Below are positions 8,865 to 17,512 of a DNA stretch of 64,000 bases, in pieces. Under the pieces are notes generated by a model. That model did no database searches. It was not told the DNA's origin and saw only the letters and a list, made by a program, of their open reading frames with translations. Numbering within the stretch: position 1 is the stretch's first letter; each line of letters opens with the position of its first letter. The stretch is from Robiginitomaculum_A sp036478535 (GTDB lineage: Bacteria > Pseudomonadota > Alphaproteobacteria > Caulobacterales > Maricaulaceae): positions 2,542,001 to 2,606,000 of the forward strand of contig OZ245059.1 of the NCBI GenBank assembly GCA_965224735.1, written 5' to 3'. Made by a program: the position numbers and the translations under genes.

Positions 8865-9574
8865 AATCAATCGTTCTTGTCTTATTGATGTTGCTGTCAT
8901 TTGCACAGGCCGCGCAAGCCCAATTTGGCGGTATCGTCTTTGACCCAAAGAACTTTGTGCAAAATCTCTACACCGCGTCTCGGACATTGATTCAGATACG
9001 CCAACAAGTGAGCCAGCTTCGTAATGAAGCCCGTATGTTAATTGGGCAGGCCAAAGACTTGGCCAAGATGGATTATAACGCTCAATATGAACTGCTGCGG
9101 ATATTGCAAGAAATAGCAACGCTCACCGAAGAAGCAGAAAATGTTAGTTATGAGGTTGGGCGCAGCCGCGACCTGATGCGTGAGCATTATCCGCAAGAAT
9201 ATGCCGATATGTCTGATGATGAAATGCTCGCGAATGCAGAAGTGCAGTGGGAGAACTCCCGCGTCGCTTTTGAAGAAGCCATCGTCATGCAATCCAAAAT
9301 GATTAGCAGCGTTAAAGTAGACGCGAGAACCCTCGATAAACTGGTGACAGAAAGCCAAAGCTCCACAGGTAATCTCTCGGTGGCACAAGCTGGTAATCAA
9401 CTCCTAGCATTACTCATCAAACAAATCATGCAAATGCAGCAAATGGACGCCGTGCAATACCGCGCCCAAGCTTTGGAGCATTCACGTCAACTCGCCATCG
9501 AGAAAGAGTCCCGCCAAAAGCACGAACGCTTTGTGGGTAATAGAAATGCTTACGGTAAAAAGAGAGGGCGCTAG
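8849..9574 (+). CDS. trbJ: Conjugal transfer protein TrbJ (VirB5-type)
   Basis: 241 residues from the ATG at 8849, preceded by GAGGACAT, which is a better start than an in-frame ATG 33 bases upstream. An N-terminal signal peptide (VLVLLMLLSFAQAAQA before QFGG) exports it to the periplasm. The rest is predominantly helical and charged, with FDPKNFVQNLYTASRTLIQI, typical of TrbJ, the minor pilus-tip/assembly component. It is followed two bases later by trbL. The small entry-exclusion lipoprotein trbK that separates J and L in Ti and IncP operons is absent. Confidence 0.9.
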   Translation: MRRRIKSIVLVLLMLLSFAQAAQAQFGGIVFDPKNFVQNLYTASRTLIQIRQQVSQLRNEARMLIGQAKDLAKMDYNAQYELLRILQEIATLTEEAENVSYEVGRSRDLMREHYPQEYADMSDDEMLANAEVQWENSRVAFEEAIVMQSKMISSVKVDARTLDKLVTESQSSTGNLSVAQAGNQLLALLIKQIMQMQQMDAVQYRAQALEHSRQLAIEKESRQKHERFVGNRNAYGKKRGR

Positions 9575-9576
9575 TC

Positions 9577-10902
9577 ATGGATAATCTATCCGTCATAGAT
9601 CAGTTCCTCAAAACCTTTAGCACTTACATAGACTCGGGCTTTGGCTTGCTTGGCCCAGATGTGATGTTCCTAACAGCCTTCTTGATTGGCATAGATATTA
9701 CGCTTGCAGGCCTGTATTGGGCAATGGGGCCAGATACCAATGTTATCGCCAAGTTTTTGAAGAAGGTGATGTATGTTGGCTTCTTCGCGCTGATTCTCAA
9801 TAACTTCGCCTTTCTAAGTGATATTATTTTCACTAGTTTTGGACAGCTTGGCCTTAACGCTACGGGTAAGACCATTACGGCGGCAGATCTTATGCGTCCG
9901 GGCTTTGTTGCCAGTGTCGGTTTTGATGCGGCGCATCCGCTGCTGACGGAAGTTCAAGACTTAACCGGCCCGATTAAATTCTTCACCAATATTGTTACCA
10001 TCATCATTTTATTGCTAGCTTGGGTGATTACATTGTTTGCTTTCTTCTTTTTATCTATCCAGCTTTTTGTCACCATTATTGAGTTTAAGCTGACTACGCT
10101 TGCAGGGTTTGTGCTGATACCATTTGCTCTCTGGAATAAGACATCATTCCTCGCTGAGAAAGTGCTCGGCAATATCATCGCCTCTGGCATTAAACTTATG
10201 GTGCTAACGATTATCATCGGCATTGGCTCGACCATATTCGGGCAAGTGACGGCGGCATTTGTTCCGGGCGAAGTCACCCTCGAAGATGCTGCGTCCGTTA
10301 TTCTTGCTTCACTGGCTATATTCGCCCTTGGTATATTCGGCCCTGGCATTGCCACTGGTCTTGTATCTGGCGCGCCGCAACTTGGCGCAGGTGCAGCGGT
10401 TGGCACTATGGCTGCCGTTGGCGCCGGAGCAATGGCGGGCGGCGCTGCCGCAGGTGCGGGCGCAGGCATGGCAGGGAAAGCAGCAGGCGGTGCAGTCAAA
10501 GCGGGTGCATCCCTCGCAGGCGGCACGCAGCTCTCCTTTGCCCTTGGCAAAGCAGCATCAGGTTCAGGCGGCGTAAAAGGCGCGCTTGGCGGCGCATCCG
10601 CAATGGCGCAAGCGGGCATGGGCGCAGTTAAGAACGCTGGTAAAGCGGCGGCATCAAAAGCAACGGGTAGTGTTAGCGCCGCACATAAATCAGGTATGCG
10701 CGGCGGGCTTAATGGTCTGTCGCAAAAAGGATTGAAACCTGTCAGCGCAAATGATGGCGGCGGTACAAATCAGCCTGATTGGGCCAAAAAGATCAAACGT
10801 CAGCAAACAACCCATAATGCTACGCGCCGCGCTAGCGATGCAATTCGCTCTGGCGATACGAGCGGCGGCGGCTTTGCCATCAAATTAGAACAAGATGAAT
10901 AG
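9577..10902 (+). CDS. trbL: Conjugal transfer protein TrbL (VirB6-type)
   Basis: 441 residues. The first ~270 contain six or more hydrophobic segments (for example VTIIILLLAWVITLFAFFF) that build the polytopic inner-membrane channel component. The C-terminal ~170 residues are Gly/Ala-rich low-complexity sequence (AAGAGAGMAGKAAGG) ending in a charged tail, as is normal in TrbL. The low-complexity DNA also opens a long reading frame on the opposite strand, which is not a gene. It lies between trbJ and trbF without a gap. Confidence 0.93.
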   Translation: MDNLSVIDQFLKTFSTYIDSGFGLLGPDVMFLTAFLIGIDITLAGLYWAMGPDTNVIAKFLKKVMYVGFFALILNNFAFLSDIIFTSFGQLGLNATGKTITAADLMRPGFVASVGFDAAHPLLTEVQDLTGPIKFFTNIVTIIILLLAWVITLFAFFFLSIQLFVTIIEFKLTTLAGFVLIPFALWNKTSFLAEKVLGNIIASGIKLMVLTIIIGIGSTIFGQVTAAFVPGEVTLEDAASVILASLAIFALGIFGPGIATGLVSGAPQLGAGAAVGTMAAVGAGAMAGGAAAGAGAGMAGKAAGGAVKAGASLAGGTQLSFALGKAASGSGGVKGALGGASAMAQAGMGAVKNAGKAAASKATGSVSAAHKSGMRGGLNGLSQKGLKPVSANDGGGTNQPDWAKKIKRQQTTHNATRRASDAIRSGDTSGGGFAIKLEQDE

Positions 10903-10907
10903 GAGAA

Positions 10908-11609
10908 ATGAAAATGTGGAAACGCAGTCAATCAAGATATGGAACTACGCCAGTCCCCAAAACGCCTTATCAGCGAGCCGCGCAAGTCTGGGATGACCGT
11001 ATTGGTTCTGCTCGTATTCAAGCTAAAAACTGGCGATTAGCGACATTGCTGTCCATTGGATTATCAACATTGCTGACTGGTGTATTCATCTGGCAAAGCT
11101 CGCAAAGTATGATTACCCCTTATGTTGTGGAGGTCGACACTAATGGTTCGGTACGCGCCATCGGCCCAGCAACGGAAAACTTCGTTCCGTCGGACGCACA
11201 AATCGCCCATCAGCTTGCGGGCTTCATTAGCAATGTCCGTTCGGTTTCTATTGACCCCGTAGTGCTTAGGCAAAACTGGCTAGAGGCGTATAGCTTTGCC
11301 ACTGACCAAGCGGCGATAACTTTAAACGCTTACGCCACCGAAAACGATCCATTCGCGGATATTGGCCAGCGCAGCGTCACGGTTGATGTCGCGTCCATTG
11401 TGCGCTCTTCCAATGATAGTTTTGAGATACGATGGCGCGAGACCTCATATCGCAGCGGGGCGCTTATTGGCGTTGAGAATTTCACGGCAGTTTTATCCAT
11501 CATCATCCACCCACCGACCGATGCGCAAACTCTGCACCGCAACCCCCTTGGCCTCTATGTACACGGCCTTAACTGGTCAAAAGACCTCAATTCAGGAGAA
11601 CAACCATGA
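10908..11609 (+). CDS. trbF: Conjugal transfer protein TrbF (VirB8-type)
   Basis: 233 residues. It has a short cytoplasmic N-terminus, one transmembrane helix (LATLLSIGLSTLLTGVFIW, about residues 43-61) and a periplasmic VirB8-like domain including TPYVVEVDTNGSVRAIGPA. TrbF is the inner-membrane scaffold that links the ATPases with the outer-membrane core. A second ATG lies six bases downstream and is an equally possible start. Its stop overlaps the trbG start (ATGA). Confidence 0.93.
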   Translation: MKMWKRSQSRYGTTPVPKTPYQRAAQVWDDRIGSARIQAKNWRLATLLSIGLSTLLTGVFIWQSSQSMITPYVVEVDTNGSVRAIGPATENFVPSDAQIAHQLAGFISNVRSVSIDPVVLRQNWLEAYSFATDQAAITLNAYATENDPFADIGQRSVTVDVASIVRSSNDSFEIRWRETSYRSGALIGVENFTAVLSIIIHPPTDAQTLHRNPLGLYVHGLNWSKDLNSGEQP

Positions 11610-12637
11610 GACATACACACCTATTGAAAACGACAGCAGCAGCTTGCCTTTTAATATCCCTTAGCGGCTGTGCCAGCCTGCAAAAACAGTTTGCGGATTT
11701 TAAATTTGATATGACCCGCAAGGATAGTGCGCCCGTAGAGATGAGCGCCGCCATTCTCAATATCGAAGAACCCATCATGGGAGAACGCCCAATCGAAATT
11801 GAGTTTATCAAGCCCGTGATCATGCCAGGACAGATGAAATTACGGCCTGCGTCTTACGTTACGTCCGGCCCAATTCTCAAACCTTTTGAAGCCATAGAGC
11901 AGGCAAACGCCTCTGCCTCTATTGAACCAAATTCTAGTAATTACGTCAACGCCATTCAGGTCTATCCCTATACGCCCGGTTCGCTTTACCAAGTTTATTG
12001 CGCGCCGCAGCAAGTGACTGATATTGCCTTGCAGCCCGGCGAAGAACTTACGTCAGTTTCCGCAGGCGATACAATCCGCTGGATTGTCGGCGATACTGTG
12101 TCAGGGGCAATCGGCGGCGAGCAGGTGCACATTCTTGTCAAACCCACTAAACCGAGCCTTGCCACCAATCTTGTGATTACCACCAGCAAACGCACCTATT
12201 ATCTGGAGTTACATTCTTACAAAGATACTTACATGGCAGCGGTGTCGTGGCGCTATCCACGAGAAGCATTAGGACTGCGCGGCGCGCAGAAAATGACACG
12301 GCGGGTTAAATCCAAAACGTCAGCGACCATTAGCAAGCCAAGCTTGTCTATTGATAGTCTAAATTTCCGCTACGAGATTAAAGGCGATCATCCGCATTGG
12401 CGACCACTGCGCGCCTTTGATGATGGGCATAAGGTCTTTATTCAATTCCCTGCAAGATTAGACCAAGGCGAAGCGCCGCCTTTATTTGTTATGGGACGCA
12501 AAGGTAAAAGTCAGCTTGTGAATTACCGCGTCAAAGGCGCGTATTATATTGTTGACCGTCTGTTTAAGGCCGCAGAGCTACGCCTTGGCGAGAAAGACCA
12601 AGATGTAGTTCGCATAGTCCGTGACACGAAATCATGA
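11606..12637 (+). CDS. trbG: Conjugal transfer outer-membrane lipoprotein TrbG (VirB9-type)
   Basis: 343 residues. A lipoprotein signal with lipobox LSGCA puts the mature N-terminal Cys near residue 22. The VirB9-like core-complex domain is seen in IQVYPYTPGSLYQVYCAP and GDTIRWIVGD near residues 120-160, with a C-terminal beta domain after residue 240. It forms the outer ring of the secretion channel with TrbI. Start and stop overlap the neighbours by four bases each (ATGA). Confidence 0.93.
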   Translation: MRHTHLLKTTAAACLLISLSGCASLQKQFADFKFDMTRKDSAPVEMSAAILNIEEPIMGERPIEIEFIKPVIMPGQMKLRPASYVTSGPILKPFEAIEQANASASIEPNSSNYVNAIQVYPYTPGSLYQVYCAPQQVTDIALQPGEELTSVSAGDTIRWIVGDTVSGAIGGEQVHILVKPTKPSLATNLVITTSKRTYYLELHSYKDTYMAAVSWRYPREALGLRGAQKMTRRVKSKTSATISKPSLSIDSLNFRYEIKGDHPHWRPLRAFDDGHKVFIQFPARLDQGEAPPLFVMGRKGKSQLVNYRVKGAYYIVDRLFKAAELRLGEKDQDVVRIVRDTKS

Positions 12638-13938
12638 GCGAGGTAGCTGACAATCCAGAGCTTGCTATTCGCGCCAAGCCAAAACCCGTTAAACGGTTTA
12701 GCCGTAAGGCGTTGATCCTTGACGGTACGGCATTAAGTGTGGGGTTATTTGCAGCCTTGGCCTTTGCATTGCAATCACCGGAGTATGGTGACAGCGAACG
12801 GTCAAACGAGCTTTACAATGTTTCTCATAAACCAATGATAGATGCACTTGATGCTTTGCCAAAAACCTATGCTGATATGCGCCCAAAACTCGGCCCGCCA
12901 TTGCCCGGAGATTTAGGGGCAGCGTTCTTGGAAGCCAAGCAAGGCGGGACGCCAGTTGCAGAGCTTAATAATCCATTTCAATATGTGCCAAAGGGTGCGG
13001 CGCCGCCGAGACAGTATAGGCAAACAGCGGCCTATCAAGGAGCGCCCGTACCAAACAAGCGTGATGAAGCGCGGGAATCAGGATTATTCTTCTCTGTTGG
13101 TTCAAATCAAAGCGGAACAAAAGCGCCAGATCAATTCGCCCAAATGGATGCACAGCTTGAGCAAGCGTATTCAAACCTAGCTAATGTAAATATGCACCCC
13201 GAGGGCATTTCCTCGCATCTGCTTCCGCAGAAGCTCAGGGCATGGCCAGGTTATGGTGACCCAGTGCTTGGCAATGCGGAGTTTAATGCTGCGCCTGCCT
13301 ATCAAAACAGTAAATCCGCATTTCTTGGGCAATCAGCGGGGGAAATATATAATCCCTATGTTCTGCAAACTCCCAAATCACCATACCAAATAATGGCGGG
13401 GACATTGATACCAGCGAGCTTAGTGACGGGGCTTAATTCTGACCTGCCGGGGCAAGTGATTGGGCAAGTGACCGAGAATGTCTTTGATACGGTGACGGGT
13501 GAATACTTACTGATCCCCCAAGGGGCGAGACTACTTGGACGTTATGATAGCGTTATTGCTTACGGCCAAAGCCGCGCTTTAGTTGCTTGGACGCGGATTA
13601 TATTCCCCAATGGTAATTCTATTCAGCTTGATAATTTGCCCGCCGTTGACGGCCAAGGCTTTGCAGGGCTGAAAGATAAAGTGGATCGCCATACTTGGCA
13701 GTTCATGAAAGGGGCGGTGTTGTCGTCACTGCTTAGTGTTGGTTCAGAACTATCATCAGATGATGAGGGGCGGCTTGCCCGCGCCTTGCAAAATGCGGGG
13801 CAGGATACGGCCAATATAGCAGGCCAACGCATTATCGAACGTAGCCTTAATATTCAGCCGACATTAAGTGTGCGGCCCGGTTGGCGGTTCTCAATTATCG
13901 TTTCCAAAAACCTTATCCTCAAACCATATCAAAATTAA
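12634..13938 (+). CDS. trbI: Conjugal transfer protein TrbI (VirB10-type)
   Basis: 434 residues. It has a cytoplasmic N-terminus, one transmembrane helix (about residues 31-48), a Pro-rich periplasmic linker, and a C-terminal VirB10 beta-barrel domain with IMAGTLIPASLVTGLNSDLPG and LLIPQGARLLGRYDS. TrbI spans both membranes and closes the mating-pair channel. The gene overlaps trbG by ATGA. It ends the conserved trb block; a good AGGAG precedes the next gene. Confidence 0.94.
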   Translation: MSEVADNPELAIRAKPKPVKRFSRKALILDGTALSVGLFAALAFALQSPEYGDSERSNELYNVSHKPMIDALDALPKTYADMRPKLGPPLPGDLGAAFLEAKQGGTPVAELNNPFQYVPKGAAPPRQYRQTAAYQGAPVPNKRDEARESGLFFSVGSNQSGTKAPDQFAQMDAQLEQAYSNLANVNMHPEGISSHLLPQKLRAWPGYGDPVLGNAEFNAAPAYQNSKSAFLGQSAGEIYNPYVLQTPKSPYQIMAGTLIPASLVTGLNSDLPGQVIGQVTENVFDTVTGEYLLIPQGARLLGRYDSVIAYGQSRALVAWTRIIFPNGNSIQLDNLPAVDGQGFAGLKDKVDRHTWQFMKGAVLSSLLSVGSELSSDDEGRLARALQNAGQDTANIAGQRIIERSLNIQPTLSVRPGWRFSIIVSKNLILKPYQN

Positions 13939-13949
13939 GGAGAATAACT

Positions 13950-14174
13950 ATGTCTAAACCCAAACTAAAGCTCGCAAAACTTACGGACACCAAACCCTCA
14001 AAACTGTCGGTATCATTACCGCCGGATTTACTCGGTGACTTGGAAGTTTATGCGAGCATTTATGAGCAAACATACGGCGAGAAACAGGCCGTAGGCGCGC
14101 TTATCCCGTCCATGCTCGCCGGCTTTCTAGCCAGTGACCACGGATTTAAAAAAGCAAAGCGCGAGCTGGCTTAG
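13950..14174 (+). CDS. DUF2274 family protein
   Basis: 74 residues from the ATG at 13950, preceded by AAGGAGAATAACT. KLKLAKLTDTKPSKLSVSLPPDLLGDLEVYA is the hallmark of DUF2274, a small protein found directly after trbI in alphaproteobacterial trb elements. Its LSVSLPPDLLGDLE strand-helix pattern resembles ribbon-helix-helix proteins, so DNA binding is possible. An in-frame upstream codon inside trbI is rejected as the start because it lacks a ribosome-binding site. Confidence 0.85.
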   Translation: MSKPKLKLAKLTDTKPSKLSVSLPPDLLGDLEVYASIYEQTYGEKQAVGALIPSMLAGFLASDHGFKKAKRELA

Positions 14175-14211
14175 AGACTGTTTCACCAACGCCAATTTAG
14201 GAGATTTCACA

Positions 14212-14526
14212 ATGGCAAATATCGGTACATTTAAACAAACAAAGACGGGCTATGAAGGCACAATCGCCACACTTAGCATGTCGCACAAAGTCAAATTTGT
14301 CGCTAACGACAATAAGAAAAGTGAGGATAGTCCCGACTATTTTATAAAGTCAGGCCGCAGCGATTTTGGCGTAGCGTGGAAAGAAACCAAAGACGGCGAC
14401 GAACCGCTTGATTACGTTAAAGTGCTGCTCGACGGCCCAATGCTAAACAAACCCGTAAACGCCGCTCTGTTCAACCACGACGACGGCGCAGACCTCGTAT
14501 GGTCGCGGCCAAAACGCTCGGAATAA
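14212..14526 (+). CDS. DUF736 family protein
   Basis: 104 residues from the ATG at 14212, with TTAGGAG upstream. The N-terminus MANIGTFKQTKTGYEGTIAT and the central SDFGVAWKE are typical of DUF736, short proteins widespread on alphaproteobacterial plasmids and integrative elements near transfer genes; their function is not established. It is the last gene of the transfer operon, followed by a stem-loop at 14659. Confidence 0.88.
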   Translation: MANIGTFKQTKTGYEGTIATLSMSHKVKFVANDNKKSEDSPDYFIKSGRSDFGVAWKETKDGDEPLDYVKVLLDGPMLNKPVNAALFNHDDGADLVWSRPKRSE

Positions 14527-14655
14527 ATTTTTCTACCACTAACTGTCACATATGACGATTAACAACGATTTAGATGTTAAATATGATAGTTAGTGCGGAA
14601 TGCTTGTTGCCTTGGTTACGGCCTAGCAAAGCGCAATAGACGAAAAGTGTATTTA

Positions 14656-14684
14656 ATGCAGCCCTTTGTGGGCTGTATTATTTT
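14656..14684 (+). terminator. Candidate rho-independent terminator after the trb operon
   Basis: CAGCCC (14659-14664) and GGGCTG (14670-14675) form a 6-bp stem with loop TTTGT, extended by flanking A-T pairs, followed by TATTATTTT. It lies 130 bases after the DUF736 stop and before the AbiE pair. The stem is short and the T-tract interrupted, so strength is uncertain. Confidence 0.5.
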
Positions 14685-14767
14685 GAGTAAAATGCATGAT
14701 ATTTTAATAAACAATCTTGCATAATGACGCTATTGAACTTATATACTTGATATGAATGGAGAACCGC

Positions 14768-15349
14768 ATGTCTGCGCTGAGTGAATTAAAACAAAAGTTG
14801 AGGCCGGGTCGGGTGTATCGGCGGTCTGACCTTGCGCGTTGGTCAAAGGCAGTTGATCGCCATGTCAGCAAGTTAATGGAAGAAGGCGTTTTAGTAAAAG
14901 CTTCGGGCGGGCTTTATATGACTCCGAGCAAAAGCCGGTTTGGCGATATGCCTGCTAGCCCTGCAAAACTTGTCGCTAAGTTCTTAAATGATGATCGGTT
15001 TTTGATGGTCAATCCGAATACCTATAACAGCCTTGGTGTCGGTACGACGCAGCTTTATAATGAAGTGGTTGTCTATAACCGCAAGCGCCATGAACATTGT
15101 GAACTGGGTGGCCTTAAATTCGATTTTCGTAGAAAGATGGATTTCCCCAAAATGGTAACGCCTGAATTTTTATTGGTCGATCTGTTTAATAATGTGAAGC
15201 ATCTCGCAGAAAATCATGAGGGCGTGTTACGTCGCGCTAAAGAACGCGCCGTTGATATGGATGCCAAAGCCCTGCGAAAAGCTGCTAGCAAATACGGTAA
15301 GATAGGAACCAAGAAGATAGTTCAAAGCCTATTGGCGGAGGCGGCCTAA
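14768..15349 (+). CDS. AbiEi-like antitoxin (DUF6088 family)
   Basis: 193 residues from the ATG at 14768, chosen over the ATG at 14756 because GGAG at 14758-14761 is a well-placed ribosome-binding site. The N-terminal ~65 residues look like a winged helix (GRVYRRSDLARWSKAVDRHVSKLMEEGVLV), and the next block (LMVNPNTYNSLGVGTTQLYN) is typical of AbiEi/DUF6088. These antitoxins repress their own promoter and neutralise the AbiEii nucleotidyltransferase. The stop overlaps the toxin start by one base (TAATG). This is a type IV toxin-antitoxin or abortive-infection system carried as element cargo. Confidence 0.85.
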   Translation: MSALSELKQKLRPGRVYRRSDLARWSKAVDRHVSKLMEEGVLVKASGGLYMTPSKSRFGDMPASPAKLVAKFLNDDRFLMVNPNTYNSLGVGTTQLYNEVVVYNRKRHEHCELGGLKFDFRRKMDFPKMVTPEFLLVDLFNNVKHLAENHEGVLRRAKERAVDMDAKALRKAASKYGKIGTKKIVQSLLAEAA

Positions 15350-16287
15350 TGTACCTGCATGAATTGCCCGACTTTTCAGATTTGTTAGCTGTGGTTAGCG
15401 GCCAACACAAGATTGCACCATTTCTCATAGAGAAAGATTATTGGATTATGCACTGCCTTTACGGCCTGCAAAAAATGGGTGTTGGCTTTGAGCTTAAAGG
15501 CGGTACATCTCTGTCTAAAGGATACGGCCTAATCCATAGGTTTTCAGAAGACATCGACATTCATATTCAAGAACCAGAAACACTTAGAACTGGGCGCAAT
15601 CATAACAAACCCAAAGATGTTGCCGCTAGAAGGGCGTTCTATGATGCGCTTGCAAAGAGAATTGAAATTGCGGGCATAGTAAGTGTGGAACGTGATAACG
15701 CTTTTGATGATAAAAAATATATGCGTAGCGCAGGTATTCGTCTGCATTATGAAAAGCAAAGCCCCATAGAAACGGGCGTGAAAGATGGCATATTGCTCGA
15801 AGCGGGCTTTGATCAAATAACACCGAATAGGCCTGTCGATATTTCGTCTTGGGCGTATGATTTTGCATGCACACAAAACCTAAAAGAGATTGAAGATAAT
15901 CGTGCGCTTGCTGTAAAGTGCTATGACCCTGGATATACATTTGTCGAAAAGCTACAAACGATCTCGACTAAGTTCAGGCAGCAGCAAGACAGAGGCTCAT
16001 TACCGCAAAATTTTATGCGCCACTATTATGACATTTATTGCTTGCTCAAAGATCTAGCCGTTCAGGAATTTATAGGAACTGCGCCTTACCTCAAACATAA
16101 GGAAAAGAAGTTTAGAGCGGCAGAAGAATATGATCTCACTTCTAATGAAGCCTTTGTTCTTAGTGATGCCAGCACCTTCATGCTCTATGAAAAAGCATAT
16201 AACGATACGGCGGCGCTCTACTATAAAGACCAACCTGCCTTCACTGATATTATTGCATCTATCAAAAAGGCTGCACCTAGATTATAG
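15349..16287 (+). CDS. AbiEii/AbiGii-family nucleotidyltransferase toxin
   Basis: 312 residues. The nucleotidyltransferase signature KGGTSLSKGYG is near residues 50-60, followed by HRFSEDIDIHI with the catalytic acidic pair. Further motifs are ALAVKCYDPGYTFVEKLQTI and MRHYYDIYCLL. AbiEii enzymes transfer nucleotides to tRNA or another target and arrest growth; they are paired with the DNA-binding antitoxin encoded just upstream. All visible catalytic residues are intact and the length is normal. Confidence 0.88.
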   Translation: MYLHELPDFSDLLAVVSGQHKIAPFLIEKDYWIMHCLYGLQKMGVGFELKGGTSLSKGYGLIHRFSEDIDIHIQEPETLRTGRNHNKPKDVAARRAFYDALAKRIEIAGIVSVERDNAFDDKKYMRSAGIRLHYEKQSPIETGVKDGILLEAGFDQITPNRPVDISSWAYDFACTQNLKEIEDNRALAVKCYDPGYTFVEKLQTISTKFRQQQDRGSLPQNFMRHYYDIYCLLKDLAVQEFIGTAPYLKHKEKKFRAAEEYDLTSNEAFVLSDASTFMLYEKAYNDTAALYYKDQPAFTDIIASIKKAAPRL

Positions 16288-16328
16288 TTATTGAAGTTTA
16301 TAGAACTGATTATATTTAGGAGCTTCGA

Positions 16329-16545
16329 GTGAACATTAGTCTTTCCACTGAGCATGAAACGTATATCGTAAATCTAATCAAGTCTGGTGAATATAAATCC
16401 ACGAGTTCTGTAATTAGTGATGCGCTACGGTTACATAAGCAATTAAATCAAAAATCTATTGATGACTTACGCCGTGCTATTGCTAAGGGCTGGGATGGTA
16501 AGGGCTGTGATAAAACTGTGAGCGATATTCTTAAGTCAAAGCTAG
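16329..16545 (+). pseudogene. ParD-like ribbon-helix-helix antitoxin, 3' end cut by IS copy B
   Basis: About 72 residues of native sequence: MNISLSTEHETYIVNLIKSG and SSVISDALRLHK are the ParD/CC2985 antidote pattern (strand then two helices). GGAG precedes a GTG start at 16329. The IS inserted at the CTAG at 16542-16545, and the frame now ends inside the IS at 16574. Removing the IS and one CTAG extends the frame to a TGA at 17542-17544 with sequence that does not look like a ParD tail, so the original C-terminus may have been lost before insertion. No ParE toxin gene is visible next to it. Confidence 0.65.
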
Positions 16546-17388
16546 GGTCAGGACTCATTAAAGCCAATATATAACGATTGCAGCGATGCATATTGTAGAG
16601 AAAAAGGTGTGTGCGCAGCGATCATAACGGGTTGAGACACGTCTCCAGTCTTTGAGACGCCCAAACATGTTTTGGGCCTTGTGACGCTGTTTGTATAAAG
16701 TTTTATCGTATGGGATCAGTGTTTTTCGGTTTCGACGCGGCGGAATACACGGGGTAATATTGCGAGCACGTAATGCCTCTCGAAACCAGTTTGAATCATA
16801 TCCTTTGTCACCCAGAAGGCATTTTGCTTTTGGAAGTTGATCTAGCAATAACCGCGCCCCTTTATGGTCGCTCATTTGTCCTTCACTCAGCAACATGACC
16901 ACCGGACGACCCACACCATCACAAACCGCATGGAGTTTTGAATTTAGCCCACCTTTGGTGCGGCCAATACATCTGGGAACATCCCCTTTTTAAGCAGACT
17001 AGCTGCGGTTCTGTGAGCTTTTAGGTGGGTTGCGTCGATTTGCAATTGTTCTGGCACACCTTCAGATGTGCTTAGCGCAATAAAGATTTTGTTGAATACA
17101 CCCATTTTACTCCAACGGATAAACCGATTGTAAAGTGTCTTGTGGGGGCCATATTCTCGCGGAGCATCGCGCCATTGAAGGCCTCGTTTAAGCACATGGA
17201 TAATGCCGCTGATCACACGTAAATCATCGACACGTGGTACACCGTGAGACAAGGGAAAATAAGGCTCAATACGAGCCAATTGGGACTTCGATAGATAAAA
17301 CAAATCATTCATGGTGAAAGCTCCTTTGACCATCAATGAATCACAAATTAGACAAAATGGGAATCCCTAAAATTAATAGGTCCTGACC
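16546..17388 (-). mobile_element. IS5-family insertion sequence, copy B (843 bp)
   Basis: It has the same GGTCAGGAC ends and a CTAG duplication (16542-16545 and 17389-17392) as copy A at 2554. It is 12 bp shorter because it lacks the tandem duplication in orfA. Apart from that only a handful of base differences are visible, so both copies inserted recently. It interrupts the ParD-like antitoxin gene at the right edge of the accessory region. Confidence 0.95.
16558..17336 (-). CDS. IS5-family transposase, OrfA/OrfB by -1 frameshift (copy B)
   Basis: OrfA (complement 16944-17336, 130 aa) and OrfB (ending at 16558) join at the same AAAAAGGGG slip site as copy A, giving about 259 residues. OrfA lacks the repeated SKMG and so has the normal family spacing (WSKMGVFNKIF). 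OrfB is identical in protein sequence to that of copy A and carries the same Glu-to-Gln change in the Y(2)R(3)E(6)K signature. Confidence 0.9.
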
Positions 17389-17512
17389 CTAGATAAAATA
17401 GGTCTTGGGAACACCGTTAAATTTACGCATATGATCTTGGCTTGTACCTGTGTATCTGACAAGCATTTTGCGTTGCGGCTCACGCTCTTGGCACGGCGGC
17501 AGTATAAACCGG
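17389..17512. other. Short leftover between IS copy B and the XRE-cupin gene
   Basis: This stretch does not contain a complete gene. On the plus strand it could be the displaced tail of the ParD-like gene. On the minus strand a 42-codon frame ends at a TAG within the CTAG target and contains KMLVRYTGTSQDHMRKF, which looks protein-like but starts with a stop just beside the XRE gene. It may be a gene fragment left at the boundary of the integrated element. I do not recognise it. Confidence 0.35.

Noticed and set aside
9954..10619. Long minus-strand frame (221 codons) opposite trbL
   Set aside because: It is the complement of the Gly/Ala-rich trbL tail, giving Ala/Pro low-complexity sequence without ribosome-binding site or family.
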